Assembly: GCF_014635345.1 (NCBI RefSeq)
Contig: NZ_BMCU01000002.1
Coordinates: forward strand, 1,240,001 to 1,304,000
Length of the DNA stretch: 64,000 nucleotides
Direction of reading: 5' to 3'
Origin: Rhodococcoides trifolii
Lineage (GTDB): Bacteria; Actinomycetota; Actinomycetes; Mycobacteriales; Mycobacteriaceae
Shown here piece by piece: positions 16,694 through 27,792 of the stretch (positions within the stretch are counted from its first letter, which is position 1; every line of letters starts with the position of its first letter). The translations under genes were made by a program, and so were the position numbers. Below the pieces are notes generated by a model. The model saw only the letters and a program-made list of their open reading frames with translations, was not told where the DNA came from and made no database searches.

Positions 16694-19217
16694 TCAGCCG
16701 GACGCTCTGACCGAACGACACGTCCGGGAGGTATGCGCGACCGATGGCGTTTCCGATGCTGGGCAGCGCACCGGGGTCGGCGAACGTCATGTACATGGGC
16801 TCGTACTCGGGCTGGAACTTCGATTTGAAGGCCAGCAGCGACCGGAAGCCGTAGACCGGTTCGAGGGTACGACCGACGACGTCGAGCAGCCGTTCGAGAA
16901 CCGTCGACAGAGTCGAGCCCGCAAGGGCCTCGGAATCGCCGTTCGGGTCGTCGATCTTGGCGAGTGGCGCGCCGGACAGGCTCAGGAACGACGCGCCCTC
17001 CTGCTGAAGCAGTAGGGCCGCCGACGCGATCAGGAACTCCATCGCGGGCCGGAATCCCTCCGATCTGCGCCGCATGAAATCCAATGTCCACCCGACGATT
17101 TCACCGTCCCGGTAGACCGGCATCCAGGACGTGATGCCGTGCACGGTGCGATGTTCGTCGACCGCGACCAGGCACCGGACCTGAGGGTCGTCGATTTCCT
17201 CGAGTCCACCGAGCGTGAAGCCCATTTCGGGCATGCCCTTGTCGGCAACCCATTCCTCGGAGATGGCGGTGATCTGATCGGTGATCGCCAGCGGGGCCGT
17301 GCCGAAGTTGATCCACTCGGCCTCGACACCGGCCTTCTTCGCCCGGTTGACCGCCGTGCGCACGTCTTGGAACTTCTTCCCGGTGAACGCGAGACTCTGC
17401 AGCGGCAGGACCGTTTCCTCTGCCACCTGAATGCCCGACCAGCCCAAACCGTCGGTGATCGTCCGTATGTCCGCGGTGACCGAGTAGAAGCACGGCACCC
17501 ATCCGTTGCTCGCTGCGAATTCTGCGAACCCGACCACCGAGTCACGGTGACGGGCCGACGGTCCGACAGGCCCACCGGTCGTCAGCGCAACACCCGCAAT
17601 GACCCGGAAGGCAACGTAACTCCGTCCGTCCGGGGCGAACCAGTACCGATTACCGCGCCAGGTGGTCATCCAGGACAGCGCGCTGCCGCCACTCGCGCAC
17701 AGCAGCTCGCGTGCGCGCTCGGCTGCTTCGGTCTCGGTCCCGAACGCGGGTTTCACGAACGTCCCCGCCGTCAGCACCGTGACGACTACCCAGAACAACA
17801 CGCCGACCCACTCGTACAGCAGGGTTGTGGCGACACTGTCCGGCAGGAACTGCGGATCGAGCCACTGCAGGTACACCGGTGGCACGAGACGGTCCGGGTA
17901 CTCCGCGACGAGCGCCCACACTCCCGGCGGCCGGTCGAATCCCTGTCCGGCCGCGAGGCCGCCGGCGACGAACACGACGCCGAGCACCACGGCCGCCAGG
18001 GCGACGGTCGACCAGAACCGTCGGTACGTTCCGCGCGGCGCCGACACGTCGAACCACTTTCGTGTTGCCACCAACACCAGCAGCACGGCCACGGGGGTCA
18101 GAAACGGCACTGCGGTGCGGTAGAAGGTCGGTGAATCCAGACCGTAGAAGATCGACTGGTCATCTCCCGATTCGATGAAACGGATGGCGAAGTTCGCAAC
18201 CGACACCGCGACGAGCAGGACCTGCGCGGTCACCGATGCTGCCCACGCGAATCGACGTCCTCGGCGCAACCCGTCGGCGAGAACCAGCAGGAAGATGGAC
18301 GGCATCAGCGACAGAATCGTGGGTCCCACGCCGCTGAGACGTAATTCGAGCAAACCGCGCCGGCATTCCGCGGCGGTCGGCGTGTCGGCGCAGATATCGC
18401 GCACCTCCGACACGGACAACGGACTGGACCGAAAAAGATCTCGGAGCACAGCGAAGGGTCCGACCGCTTCCGGCGAGAACGCAGCCAGCAACGGACCCAA
18501 CGTCGTCGCGGCAACCACCAGCGCGACGAGAACCCGCCCCTCGCGCTGTGTTCCGGCCAGACGTGTTCCGCGAGGCGACTTTCCGACGATCGCGGGACCG
18601 GCAATCAGACCTACGACCGCGGCCGCGAGACGGATGACGTCCTGCAGGTGCCCACCGAAGAGCGCGAGCACAATCAGAAGAGCGAACAGTCCGACCCGCA
18701 CGCGTCGGCGCCACAACGTGTCCATGCCGGCACTCGCCGCCATGAGTGCGCCGACGATCCAGGTGTTCGGGCCGACGGCGACACCGAGGTGCAGCCGAAA
18801 GCCCCAGTCCTCGTCGAGGAGTTTTGCCACTGCAGCAGCACCGAGCCCCAGCAACGAACCGGCGACCTGCGTCGACAGGATCGCGATTCCCATACGGCGC
18901 CAGCCGATCCGGTGCTCGATGGGCGCGGCGACCAGGACGATCAACAGGGTTGCGGACACGAACGATGCGACGCCGACGGACAGGACACCCGCCGTCAGCG
19001 GAGTCCAGAGCCGCAGGTGCTCGAACGGAACGATGCCGACGGCGAAGTGTCGATCCACGAACTTCGACCAGTCGTCGGTGGCGATTGCTCCTGCTATGCC
19101 GGCAATCCACATGATCGCCAGCAGGGTGAGGCTGACCGGTGCGCCCTCCGCGCCGAACCGCACGAGCGCCCCGATCCGCACGGCCTGACGGCGGATGCGC
19201 AGTAGCACTGCATTCAC
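16671..19217 (-). CDS. Aminoacyl-lipid synthase (MprF/LPG-synthase-like, DUF2156) with multi-pass membrane half
   Basis: Protein of 848 residues. The N-terminal about 550 residues are membrane-embedded: first a six-helix rhomboid-like block (APIEHRIGWRRMGI, GPNTWIVGALMAASAG, FGGHLQDVIR), then further helices. The C-terminal about 300 residues are the DUF2156 catalytic domain that moves an amino acid from tRNA to a membrane lipid: WRGNRYWFAPDGRSYVAF, GPVGP, FTGKKFQDVRTAVNRAKKAG (nearly invariant in the family), FTLGGLEEIDDP, MEFLIASAALLLQQEG and FLSLSGAPLA. No LysS-type lysyl-tRNA synthetase domain is fused, unlike LysX. GTG 19217 overlaps the esterase stop (GTGA). The amino acid and lipid cannot be read from sequence; modification of surface charge is the family role. 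Confidence 0.85.
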   Translation of the reverse strand: MNAVLLRIRRQAVRIGALVRFGAEGAPVSLTLLAIMWIAGIAGAIATDDWSKFVDRHFAVGIVPFEHLRLWTPLTAGVLSVGVASFVSATLLIVLVAAPIEHRIGWRRMGIAILSTQVAGSLLGLGAAAVAKLLDEDWGFRLHLGVAVGPNTWIVGALMAASAGMDTLWRRRVRVGLFALLIVLALFGGHLQDVIRLAAAVVGLIAGPAIVGKSPRGTRLAGTQREGRVLVALVVAATTLGPLLAAFSPEAVGPFAVLRDLFRSSPLSVSEVRDICADTPTAAECRRGLLELRLSGVGPTILSLMPSIFLLVLADGLRRGRRFAWAASVTAQVLLVAVSVANFAIRFIESGDDQSIFYGLDSPTFYRTAVPFLTPVAVLLVLVATRKWFDVSAPRGTYRRFWSTVALAAVVLGVVFVAGGLAAGQGFDRPPGVWALVAEYPDRLVPPVYLQWLDPQFLPDSVATTLLYEWVGVLFWVVVTVLTAGTFVKPAFGTETEAAERARELLCASGGSALSWMTTWRGNRYWFAPDGRSYVAFRVIAGVALTTGGPVGPSARHRDSVVGFAEFAASNGWVPCFYSVTADIRTITDGLGWSGIQVAEETVLPLQSLAFTGKKFQDVRTAVNRAKKAGVEAEWINFGTAPLAITDQITAISEEWVADKGMPEMGFTLGGLEEIDDPQVRCLVAVDEHRTVHGITSWMPVYRDGEIVGWTLDFMRRRSEGFRPAMEFLIASAALLLQQEGASFLSLSGAPLAKIDDPNGDSEALAGSTLSTVLERLLDVVGRTLEPVYGFRSLLAFKSKFQPEYEPMYMTFADPGALPSIGNAIGRAYLPDVSFGQSVRLIRTMLDR

Positions 19218-20515
19218 GACAGGATTCCCATCCGCTGCGACAGCCACTCCAGTTGCTGGATCAATCCTGCCGACCACACTTCGAAACTGTGGGCGCCGGG
19301 TAATTCGAGATACTTCACGTTCATCCCGGCCGCCTGCGCGTCGGCGTACAGGGTCATCACACCCGGACGGTAATCGTTGTCGTTCGCACCGACCACGAAC
19401 ACCCCCGCGGTGTCGGGATACTTCTTCGCCTTCATCAGATCCACGGGGTTGACCGCTTCGAACGCCTTCTCGTCTCCACCGAACGCAGCGTCGAGGGTGC
19501 GCTGTCGGTCACCGAGTGTGGGCTCGAGCTGTCCCGACAGATCGAGAAACGTCGGATACACATCCGGGTAGTTGGTCGCCATTTGGAGGGAGCAGGTCCC
19601 GCCGTAGGACAATCCCCCGATAGCCCAGTGCTTCGGGTTCGTGTCGATCTGCAGGTTCGCGACCGCCCACGCGGGAACGTCCTTGGCGAGGTAGGTGGCG
19701 ACGTTGCCCAACGGTGAATCCACACACAAGGGATTGGCGACCTCCGATCCGGTGCCGTCCGCGACGATCACGATTGGAGACAACCCGGCGTGCGCGGCGG
19801 CGAACGTATCCATGGTCTCGGCGAGTTTGCCGCCGTTGAACCAATCGTCGGGAGATCCCGGCTGACCGGCGAGCAGCACCATGAACGGCAGCAGCGGCCT
19901 CGGGTTCGCGAAGTACGCGGGCGGCAGGTAGATCTTCGCCTCTCGGGCCGTGAACCCCGACTGCGTGTTCGGGATGGCGACAGAGGTCACCCGACCCGCG
20001 GAGGGCTGCCCTTGCGGCGGCGTCCAGACCGTGTCGAGGGGATCGCCGGTCACCGGGTCGCCCTGAAAACCGGGGATGTCGGAGAATGCCGTCGCATTCT
20101 CGTCCGACACACCGATGACAGTTCCCAGCGTGGGGTACGCGTCGAACTTGGCGTTGACGTGCAGAGACGCCGTCAACACCACCGCAACGACCGCCAGGAC
20201 CGTGACGATGCGGCCTACCCATCCTCGGGATCGAAGCAACCGCGGTACCAGCACGAACAGAGCGAACAACCCGGTACCGATCCACACGTAGATGACGGTT
20301 TCGATCGGGTCGGGAAACGGTCGCCACACCTTCTCCACGACGTACCACGCGGCAACGGTGACCACGGCCGCGGACACCGCGCAGAGCGGGACGGTGACGG
20401 CGACGTGCCGTCGCGACCGCACGGCGACAAGCCACAACACTCCGAGTACACCGAGAACGGCGGCCACGACGGGCAACCAACCAGATATGAGCGACACTCT
20501 TGCAACCGTCAGCAC
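19214..20515 (-). CDS. Membrane-anchored esterase (antigen-85/esterase-D-like alpha/beta hydrolase)
   Basis: Protein of 433 residues from GTG 20515, which has GGGAG four bases upstream. Four hydrophobic helices occupy the first about 120 residues, then an extracytoplasmic alpha/beta hydrolase: KIYLPPAYF, LPFMVLLAGQPGSPDDWF (oxyanion region), nucleophile elbow GGLSYGGTCS, VVGANDNDYRPG (acid) and LPGAHSFEVW (histidine). Directly upstream of, and translationally coupled to, the aminoacyl-lipid synthase. In Corynebacterium glutamicum an aminoacyl-phospholipid synthase is likewise paired with an esterase that removes the amino acid, so a lipid de-aminoacylation role is plausible. A 3 x 15 bp repeat lies 12 bases upstream of the start. 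Confidence 0.8.
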   Translation of the reverse strand: MLTVARVSLISGWLPVVAAVLGVLGVLWLVAVRSRRHVAVTVPLCAVSAAVVTVAAWYVVEKVWRPFPDPIETVIYVWIGTGLFALFVLVPRLLRSRGWVGRIVTVLAVVAVVLTASLHVNAKFDAYPTLGTVIGVSDENATAFSDIPGFQGDPVTGDPLDTVWTPPQGQPSAGRVTSVAIPNTQSGFTAREAKIYLPPAYFANPRPLLPFMVLLAGQPGSPDDWFNGGKLAETMDTFAAAHAGLSPIVIVADGTGSEVANPLCVDSPLGNVATYLAKDVPAWAVANLQIDTNPKHWAIGGLSYGGTCSLQMATNYPDVYPTFLDLSGQLEPTLGDRQRTLDAAFGGDEKAFEAVNPVDLMKAKKYPDTAGVFVVGANDNDYRPGVMTLYADAQAAGMNVKYLELPGAHSFEVWSAGLIQQLEWLSQRMGILS

Positions 20516-20527
20516 GGCACTCCCACC

Positions 20528-20572
20528 ACAGTCACACGATAGACAGGCACACGATAGACAGGCACACGATAG
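20528..20572. repeat. Tandem repeat, 3 x 15 bp, upstream of esterase gene
   Basis: Three copies of acaggcacacgatag (20543-20557 and 20558-20572 identical; 20528-20542 with one change). The array begins 12 bases upstream of the esterase GTG, in its leader, and about 100 bases from the divergent blaI start. Confidence 0.9.
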
Positions 20573-20674
20573 CGATCGGACCGACGGCGCTTCGAACACC
20601 GCCACACGTGGCACCGACTGGCTGCTACGACGCGTAGTACGCAGCTCTGTCGGACGCTGAGTAGAGTGCATCCC

Positions 20675-21058
20675 ATGGCAGGCCTAGGCGAACTCGAACG
20701 CGCAGTCATGGAACATCTGTGGTCGAACGACGAACCGCAGACCGTGCGTCAAGTCCACGAAGCGCTCGCACAGCGACGCGAACTCGCCTACACCACGGTC
20801 ATGACCGTCCTGCAGCGCCTCGCTAAGAAGCAGTTGGTGACTCAGCAGCGAGACGACCGCGCCCATAGGTACGCTCCGGTACACGGCCGTGAGGAACTGG
20901 TGGCCAGCCTGATGGTCGACGCATTGCAGCAGGCCGACCGATCCGGTGGACGCGCTGCCGCACTGGTGCATTTCGTCGGTCAGGTCGGTGCGGACGAAGC
21001 CGCAGCGCTGCGCGACGCGCTGGCTGCGCTCGAAGCGAAGGACCGACCGGACGTATAA
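20675..21058 (+). CDS. blaI: BlaI/MecI-family transcriptional repressor
   Basis: Protein of 127 residues. Winged-helix repressor with the BlaI pattern LGELERAVMEHLWSND, TVRQVHEALAQRRELAYTTV, MTVLQRLAKKQLV and a C-terminal dimerisation helix pair. Partner of the M56 protease gene 36 bases downstream; proteolysis of BlaI relieves repression in this system. Corresponds in order to Rv1846c-Rv1845c near the urease genes of M. tuberculosis. Start could also be GTG 20666; the ATG is used because similarity starts at LGELE. No beta-lactamase gene is nearby. Confidence 0.9.
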   Translation: MAGLGELERAVMEHLWSNDEPQTVRQVHEALAQRRELAYTTVMTVLQRLAKKQLVTQQRDDRAHRYAPVHGREELVASLMVDALQQADRSGGRAAALVHFVGQVGADEAAALRDALAALEAKDRPDV

Positions 21059-21094
21059 CCACAGCAGCCGGACCACGGCAGTGAGTGAGCAGTC

Positions 21095-22054
21095 ATGGAG
21101 GACGTGAGCGCAACGACAGCGCTGGTGTTCGCGGTGCTGGCGCTCGTCCTGGCAGGCCCGGTTCCCGCCCTCCTCGCCCGTGCCCGGTGGCCACACCGCA
21201 CTCCGCGCGCCGCATTGGTGCTGTGGCAGGCCATCGCGCTGGCCGCAGTGCTGTCGGCCTTCAGCTCCGGCCTTGCCATCGCGAGCCAGTTGCTCGTACC
21301 CGGCGCCGACGGCAGACCGACCACCGCACCCACCGCCGAAATCGATGCCCTCGGCCTCCCGCTCTGGATTCTCTACGTCGTCGTACTCGCCATCACGTTG
21401 GTGATCGGCGCTCGACTGATCTACGCGTCGTCTCTTGTCGCGGTGCGAACCCGGCGCCGCCGCGCCCGGCACCGGATGCTCGTCGACCTGCTCGACTGTG
21501 GATCGGCGTCGACCCCCGGGTGCCACGGAGCGGATATTCGGGTCCTCGACTCCGAGGAGCCGATCGCATACTGCCTTCCGGGACTGAGACAGCGGGTCGT
21601 CCTGAGTGAAGGCACCATCGCCAACCTCGACCGTGTCGAACTCACCGCCATCCTCAGCCACGAGCGTTCGCACCTGCGCGCTCGTCACGACCTCGTACTC
21701 GAAGCGTTCACCGCCGTCAACGAAGCCTTTCCACGCATCGTGCGTAGCCGATCCGCCCTCGGCGCCGTGCAACTTCTCGTCGAACTGCTCGCCGACGATT
21801 CCGCGGTCAAGGTCACCGGCCCCCGCCCCCTCGCGCGGGCCTTGGTGGCCTGCGCGGGGTCGGCAGCGCCGAAAGGCGCCATGGCAGCGGGCGGTCCGAG
21901 CACCCTCGTGCGTGTTCAACGCCTGGGCGGCGCTGGGCCCGACCGAGCAACGTCCGTCGCCGCGTACGCGGCAGCTGCGGGCATCCTGGTGGTTCCGACC
22001 GTCTACGTGGCCGTGCCGTGGCTGACCGAACTGTCGCGTCTTCTCACCCGCTGA
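21095..22054 (+). CDS. M56-family metallopeptidase (BlaR1-like, no sensor domain)
   Basis: Protein of 319 residues with about four membrane segments. Zinc protease motif HERSH (189-193, HExxH) in AILSHERSHLRARHD, preceded by the family segment ADIRVLDSEEPIAYCLPGLRQRVVLSEG. The C-terminus ends after one last hydrophobic helix, so the extracellular penicillin-binding sensor of staphylococcal BlaR1 is missing and the inducing signal is unknown. Expected to cleave the adjacent BlaI. Overlaps nothing; a 278-base gap with the helicase leader follows. Confidence 0.88.
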   Translation: MEDVSATTALVFAVLALVLAGPVPALLARARWPHRTPRAALVLWQAIALAAVLSAFSSGLAIASQLLVPGADGRPTTAPTAEIDALGLPLWILYVVVLAITLVIGARLIYASSLVAVRTRRRRARHRMLVDLLDCGSASTPGCHGADIRVLDSEEPIAYCLPGLRQRVVLSEGTIANLDRVELTAILSHERSHLRARHDLVLEAFTAVNEAFPRIVRSRSALGAVQLLVELLADDSAVKVTGPRPLARALVACAGSAAPKGAMAAGGPSTLVRVQRLGGAGPDRATSVAAYAAAAGILVVPTVYVAVPWLTELSRLLTR

Positions 22055-22332
22055 CGGACGCGGGCGGAGTCGATTGGCTCACAGGAGTCGAGCGAAAGCG
22101 CTGACGCCCTGTACTGTTACCAGTGGTTCACAACCGAACCGTCCATTTTTCGATATGGCACATAACGCGCTGCGCCCAGTCAGTACTGCAGTGTTGTGAC
22201 ACCTTCCATTTGCGCCCGAGCACCGCTTGCGCATCGATGACCAGGTGAAGAGTGCCCTGGCTCGTCTCTCTTACGCGACCGTAGAAGGTCGCTGCTTCGC
22301 GACGCGCCTGCAACCCGAGAGGTACCACCGCG
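22055..22332 (+). promoter_or_regulatory. rhlE: Promoter and long leader of the DEAD-box helicase gene
   Basis: 278 bases without an assigned gene before the helicase. The last 110 bases contain two small potential hairpins (ACC-GGT around 22281 and GTCGC-GCGAC around 22290-22305). A short ORF opens at 22227 and runs into the helicase gene in another frame; I could not establish that it is translated. Long structured leaders are common for cold- or stress-controlled helicases, which is the only basis for suggesting regulation here. Confidence 0.35.
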
Positions 22333-23874
22333 TTGACAAGCGCAGACACCACAATTTCCTCCACCACATCCATCGACGTACCGGCCGATTCCGAGATCAC
22401 CTTCGCTGACCTCGGACTTCCCGCAGCCATCGTCAGCGCGCTGGCACGCAACGAAATCACCGTGCCGTCCCCCATCCAGAAGATGGCGATCGCCGACGCG
22501 CTCGAAGGCCGAAACGTGTTGGGCCGCGCCCAGACCGGATCCGGCAAGACGCTCGCGTTCGGTCTTCCGATGCTCACCCGCCTCGCCGGCCGCGACGATC
22601 GTCCGGCAGCCAAGCGCCCCCGCGCTCTGGTCCTGGTGCCGACCCGTGAACTTGCGTTCCAGGTCGTCGATTCGCTCACCTCGTACGCGTCGGCCCTGGG
22701 CCTGACCGTGCGTCCCGCCGTCGGCGGCACCCCGTTCTCCCGCCAGGCGGACCAGCTTCGCCGCGGCGTCGACGTTCTCGTCGCGACGCCCGGAAGACTG
22801 AACGACCACCTGCGCCAGGGCACCTGCGTCCTCGAGAACGTAGAGATCACCGCCCTCGACGAAGCCGATCAGATGGCCGACATGGGGTTCCTGCCCGAGG
22901 TGCGCGACATCCTCGGACAGACCGCACAGAACGGGCAGCGCCTGCTGTTCTCCGCAACGCTCGACCGTGAAGTGCAGTCTCTGGTCCGCCAGTTCCTGGC
23001 CGATCACGTGCAGCACTCCACCGGTGACAGCAAGGCCGCCGTGGAGTCGATGGACCACTACGTCCTCAACGTGGGCCGCGGGCAGAAGGACATCGTCCTC
23101 GCCGAGATCGGTTCGCGCGAAGGTCGCACCATCATGTTCGCGCGCACCAAGCTCGGATGCGAAGGAATCACCGATCGCCTTCGCGCAGTGGGCATTCACG
23201 CCGAATCGCTGCACGGCGGCAAGGCTCAGAACCAGCGCACCCGCGTGCTCGAGCGGTTCAAGACCGGCCGCACCCCCGTCCTCGTCGCCACCGACGTCGC
23301 CGCCCGCGGCATCCACGTCGACGGCATCGATCTCGTCGTGCACGTCGATCCGCCCGCCGACCACAAGGACTACATGCACCGCGCGGGCCGCACGGCACGC
23401 GCAGGCGCAGCCGGCACCGTGGTTGCCATCGCACTGCCGAACCAGCGCCGCACCATCAGCAAGCTCACCGGCATGGCCGGCGTGAAGGTGACGTCCGTCG
23501 ACGTCGCACCCGGCTCTGCCGAACTGATGTCGATCACGGGCGCCAAAGCTCCCAGCGGCGACCCCATCCGCGAGTCACCGCGTCGTGAACGCCCCACCGG
23601 CGCAAGCCGTTTCGGTACCGATTCGCGTCGCAGCACCGGCGGCTACCAAGGCCGCGAGGAGAACCGTCGCAGCACCGGCGGCTACCAGGGCCGCGAGGAG
23701 AACCGTCGCAGCACCGGCGGCTACCAAGGCCGTGACGAGAACCGTCGCAGCACCGGCGGCTACCAAGGCCGCGACGAGAACCGTCGCAGCACCGGCGGTG
23801 GCTATCAAGGCCGCCCGGATGCCACCGTACGAACCGGTGGATTCCGCAGCCGCGCAGCGGGAAGCACCGACTGA
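22333..23874 (+). CDS. rhlE: DEAD-box RNA helicase with repetitive arginine/glycine-rich tail
   Basis: Protein of 513 residues from TTG 22333 (GAGAGG nine bases upstream). All helicase motifs appear: FADLGLP and the Q motif VPSPIQKMA, motif I AQTGSGKT (66-73), PTRELAFQ, motif II DEAD in ALDEADQMADMGF, SAT, and motif VI HRAGRTARAG. Unwinds RNA duplexes, probably for ribosome assembly or mRNA turnover. After about residue 430 the sequence becomes five copies of a 13-residue unit RRSTGGYQGREEN (last one degenerate), a basic, disordered RNA-binding tail. The tail is encoded by near-perfect 39-bp tandem repeats (about 23627-23815). Confidence 0.93.
   Translation: MTSADTTISSTTSIDVPADSEITFADLGLPAAIVSALARNEITVPSPIQKMAIADALEGRNVLGRAQTGSGKTLAFGLPMLTRLAGRDDRPAAKRPRALVLVPTRELAFQVVDSLTSYASALGLTVRPAVGGTPFSRQADQLRRGVDVLVATPGRLNDHLRQGTCVLENVEITALDEADQMADMGFLPEVRDILGQTAQNGQRLLFSATLDREVQSLVRQFLADHVQHSTGDSKAAVESMDHYVLNVGRGQKDIVLAEIGSREGRTIMFARTKLGCEGITDRLRAVGIHAESLHGGKAQNQRTRVLERFKTGRTPVLVATDVAARGIHVDGIDLVVHVDPPADHKDYMHRAGRTARAGAAGTVVAIALPNQRRTISKLTGMAGVKVTSVDVAPGSAELMSITGAKAPSGDPIRESPRRERPTGASRFGTDSRRSTGGYQGREENRRSTGGYQGREENRRSTGGYQGRDENRRSTGGYQGRDENRRSTGGGYQGRPDATVRTGGFRSRAAGSTD
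23627..23815 (+). repeat. 39-bp tandem repeat within helicase gene, five copies
   Basis: Four near-identical 39-bp units and a fifth, altered 42-bp unit (one extra Gly codon), each encoding RRSTGGYQGR followed by E/D-E-N or P-D. Copies differ mainly at single bases. In-frame unit length means copy-number change would lengthen or shorten the tail without a frameshift. Confidence 0.9.
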
Positions 23875-23897
23875 GCTTCGGTCGAACCTCGACGAAG

Positions 23898-23930
23898 CGG
23901 GACATCGGCAGTTGCCGGTGTCCCGTTTTT
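23898..23930 (+). terminator. Intrinsic terminator after helicase gene
   Basis: Inverted repeat cgggacatcggc / gccggtgtcccg (one G-T pair) with a four-base loop, followed by five T residues, 24 bases past the stop codon. A classical rho-independent terminator, unusual in having a T-run in this G+C-rich genome. Confidence 0.85.
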
Positions 23931-23986
23931 CGTCGTCTCGGGCTGTCCGAGTTTCCAATTTTCCCCGCGCAGGGAAAGCTGTAGTC

Positions 23987-25435
23987 ATGACTTCTTCGGA
24001 TTCGTCCACGCTCGCCCAGATCGGGGTCACCGGCCTCGCGGTCATGGGCTCCAACATCGCACGCAACTTCGCCCACCACGGGTTCACCGTCGCGCTCCAC
24101 AACCGCAGCATCTCCAAGACCGACGCGCTGCTGAAGGAACACGGCGACGAGGGCACGTTCATACGCTCGGAGACCATCGAGGAGTTCGTCGCCAGCCTCG
24201 AGAAGCCACGGCGCGTGCTGATCATGGTGAAGGCGGGTGACCCCACCGACGCGGTGATCGAGGAGCTCGCCGGCGCGATGGAAGAAGGCGACATCATCAT
24301 CGATGGTGGCAACGCCCTCTACACCGACACGATCCGCCGCGAGGCGGCCATGAAGGACCGCGGTCTGCTGTTCGTGGGCGCAGGAATCTCCGGCGGCGAA
24401 GAAGGTGCCCTCAACGGCCCATCGATCATGCCCGGCGGACCCGTCGACTCCTACAAGGCTCTCGGGCCCCTGCTCGAAGAGATCTCCGCGAAGGTCGACG
24501 GCACCCCGTGCTGCACACACATCGGCCCGGACGGGTCCGGCCACTTCGTCAAGATGGTGCACAACGGCATCGAATACGCCGACATGCAGCTGATCGGCGA
24601 GGCCTACAACCTCTTCCGCGACGCCCTGGGCTACTCCCCCGCACAGATCGCCGACGTCTTCACCGAATGGAATTCGGGCGACCTCGAGAGCTACCTCGTC
24701 GAGATCACCGCCGAGGTCCTGAAGCAGGTCGACGCGAAGACGGGCAAGCCTCTCGTCGACGTCATCGTCGATGCGGCCGAGCAGAAGGGCACGGGACGCT
24801 GGACGGTCAAGGCCGCTCTCGACCTCGGCGTGCCCGTCACCGGTATCGCGGAGGCGGTGTTCGCGCGTGCACTGTCGGGATCGCGTGCTCAGCGCAAGGC
24901 AGCTGTCGGGCTGGCCTCGGGTTCTCTCGCCGACAAGCCGACCGACGCCGAGCAGTTCACACACGACATCTCCCGCGCGCTGTATGCGTCGAAGATCGTC
25001 GCCTACGCGCAGGGATTCGACCAGATCGCCGCGGGCAGCGCCGAATACGACTGGAACCTGCACCCCGGCGACCTCGCCACCATCTGGCGCGGTGGGTGCA
25101 TCATTCGAGCGCGTTTCCTGAACCGCATCAAGGACGCGTACGACGACAACGCCGAACTGCCGTCCCTGATTCTCGCGCCGTACTTCCGCGAGGCCATCGA
25201 GAACGCAATCGACAGCTGGCGACGGGTCGTGGTCACCGCCGCGTCCCTCGGCATTGCCGTCCCGGCGTTCGCGTCCTCGCTCGCGTACTACGACGCGTTG
25301 CGCGCCGAGCGTCTGCCCGCCGCGTTGACTCAGGGCCAACGCGACTTCTTCGGCGCACACACCTACGAGCGCATCGACGCCGAGGGCAAGTTCCACACGC
25401 TCTGGAGCGGTGACAGGTCCGAAGTCGAAGCCTGA
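23987..25435 (+). CDS. gnd: 6-phosphogluconate dehydrogenase (decarboxylating)
   Basis: Protein of 482 residues, the normal length of the long homodimeric form. Converts 6-phosphogluconate to ribulose-5-phosphate with NADP reduction in the pentose phosphate pathway. Seen: nucleotide fold GVTGLAVMGSNIARN with HNRSISK, the substrate loop GISGGEEGALNGPSIMPGG, catalytic HFVKMVHNGIEYADMQ, KGTGRW and the C-terminal SSLAYYDALR / FFGAHTYER. ATG 23987 is supported by AGGGAAAGC upstream. Orthologous in position to gnd1 (Rv1844c) next to guaB1. Confidence 0.97.
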   Translation: MTSSDSSTLAQIGVTGLAVMGSNIARNFAHHGFTVALHNRSISKTDALLKEHGDEGTFIRSETIEEFVASLEKPRRVLIMVKAGDPTDAVIEELAGAMEEGDIIIDGGNALYTDTIRREAAMKDRGLLFVGAGISGGEEGALNGPSIMPGGPVDSYKALGPLLEEISAKVDGTPCCTHIGPDGSGHFVKMVHNGIEYADMQLIGEAYNLFRDALGYSPAQIADVFTEWNSGDLESYLVEITAEVLKQVDAKTGKPLVDVIVDAAEQKGTGRWTVKAALDLGVPVTGIAEAVFARALSGSRAQRKAAVGLASGSLADKPTDAEQFTHDISRALYASKIVAYAQGFDQIAAGSAEYDWNLHPGDLATIWRGGCIIRARFLNRIKDAYDDNAELPSLILAPYFREAIENAIDSWRRVVVTAASLGIAVPAFASSLAYYDALRAERLPAALTQGQRDFFGAHTYERIDAEGKFHTLWSGDRSEVEA

Positions 25436-25440
25436 CCGAC

Positions 25441-27781
<2,341 letters not shown>

Positions 27782-27792
27782 CCAACCGAGTG

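Noticed and set aside
22227-22409. Short ORF in the helicase leader as a gene
   Set aside because: It overlaps the helicase in another frame and no ribosome site or known family was found; kept only as part of the leader note.
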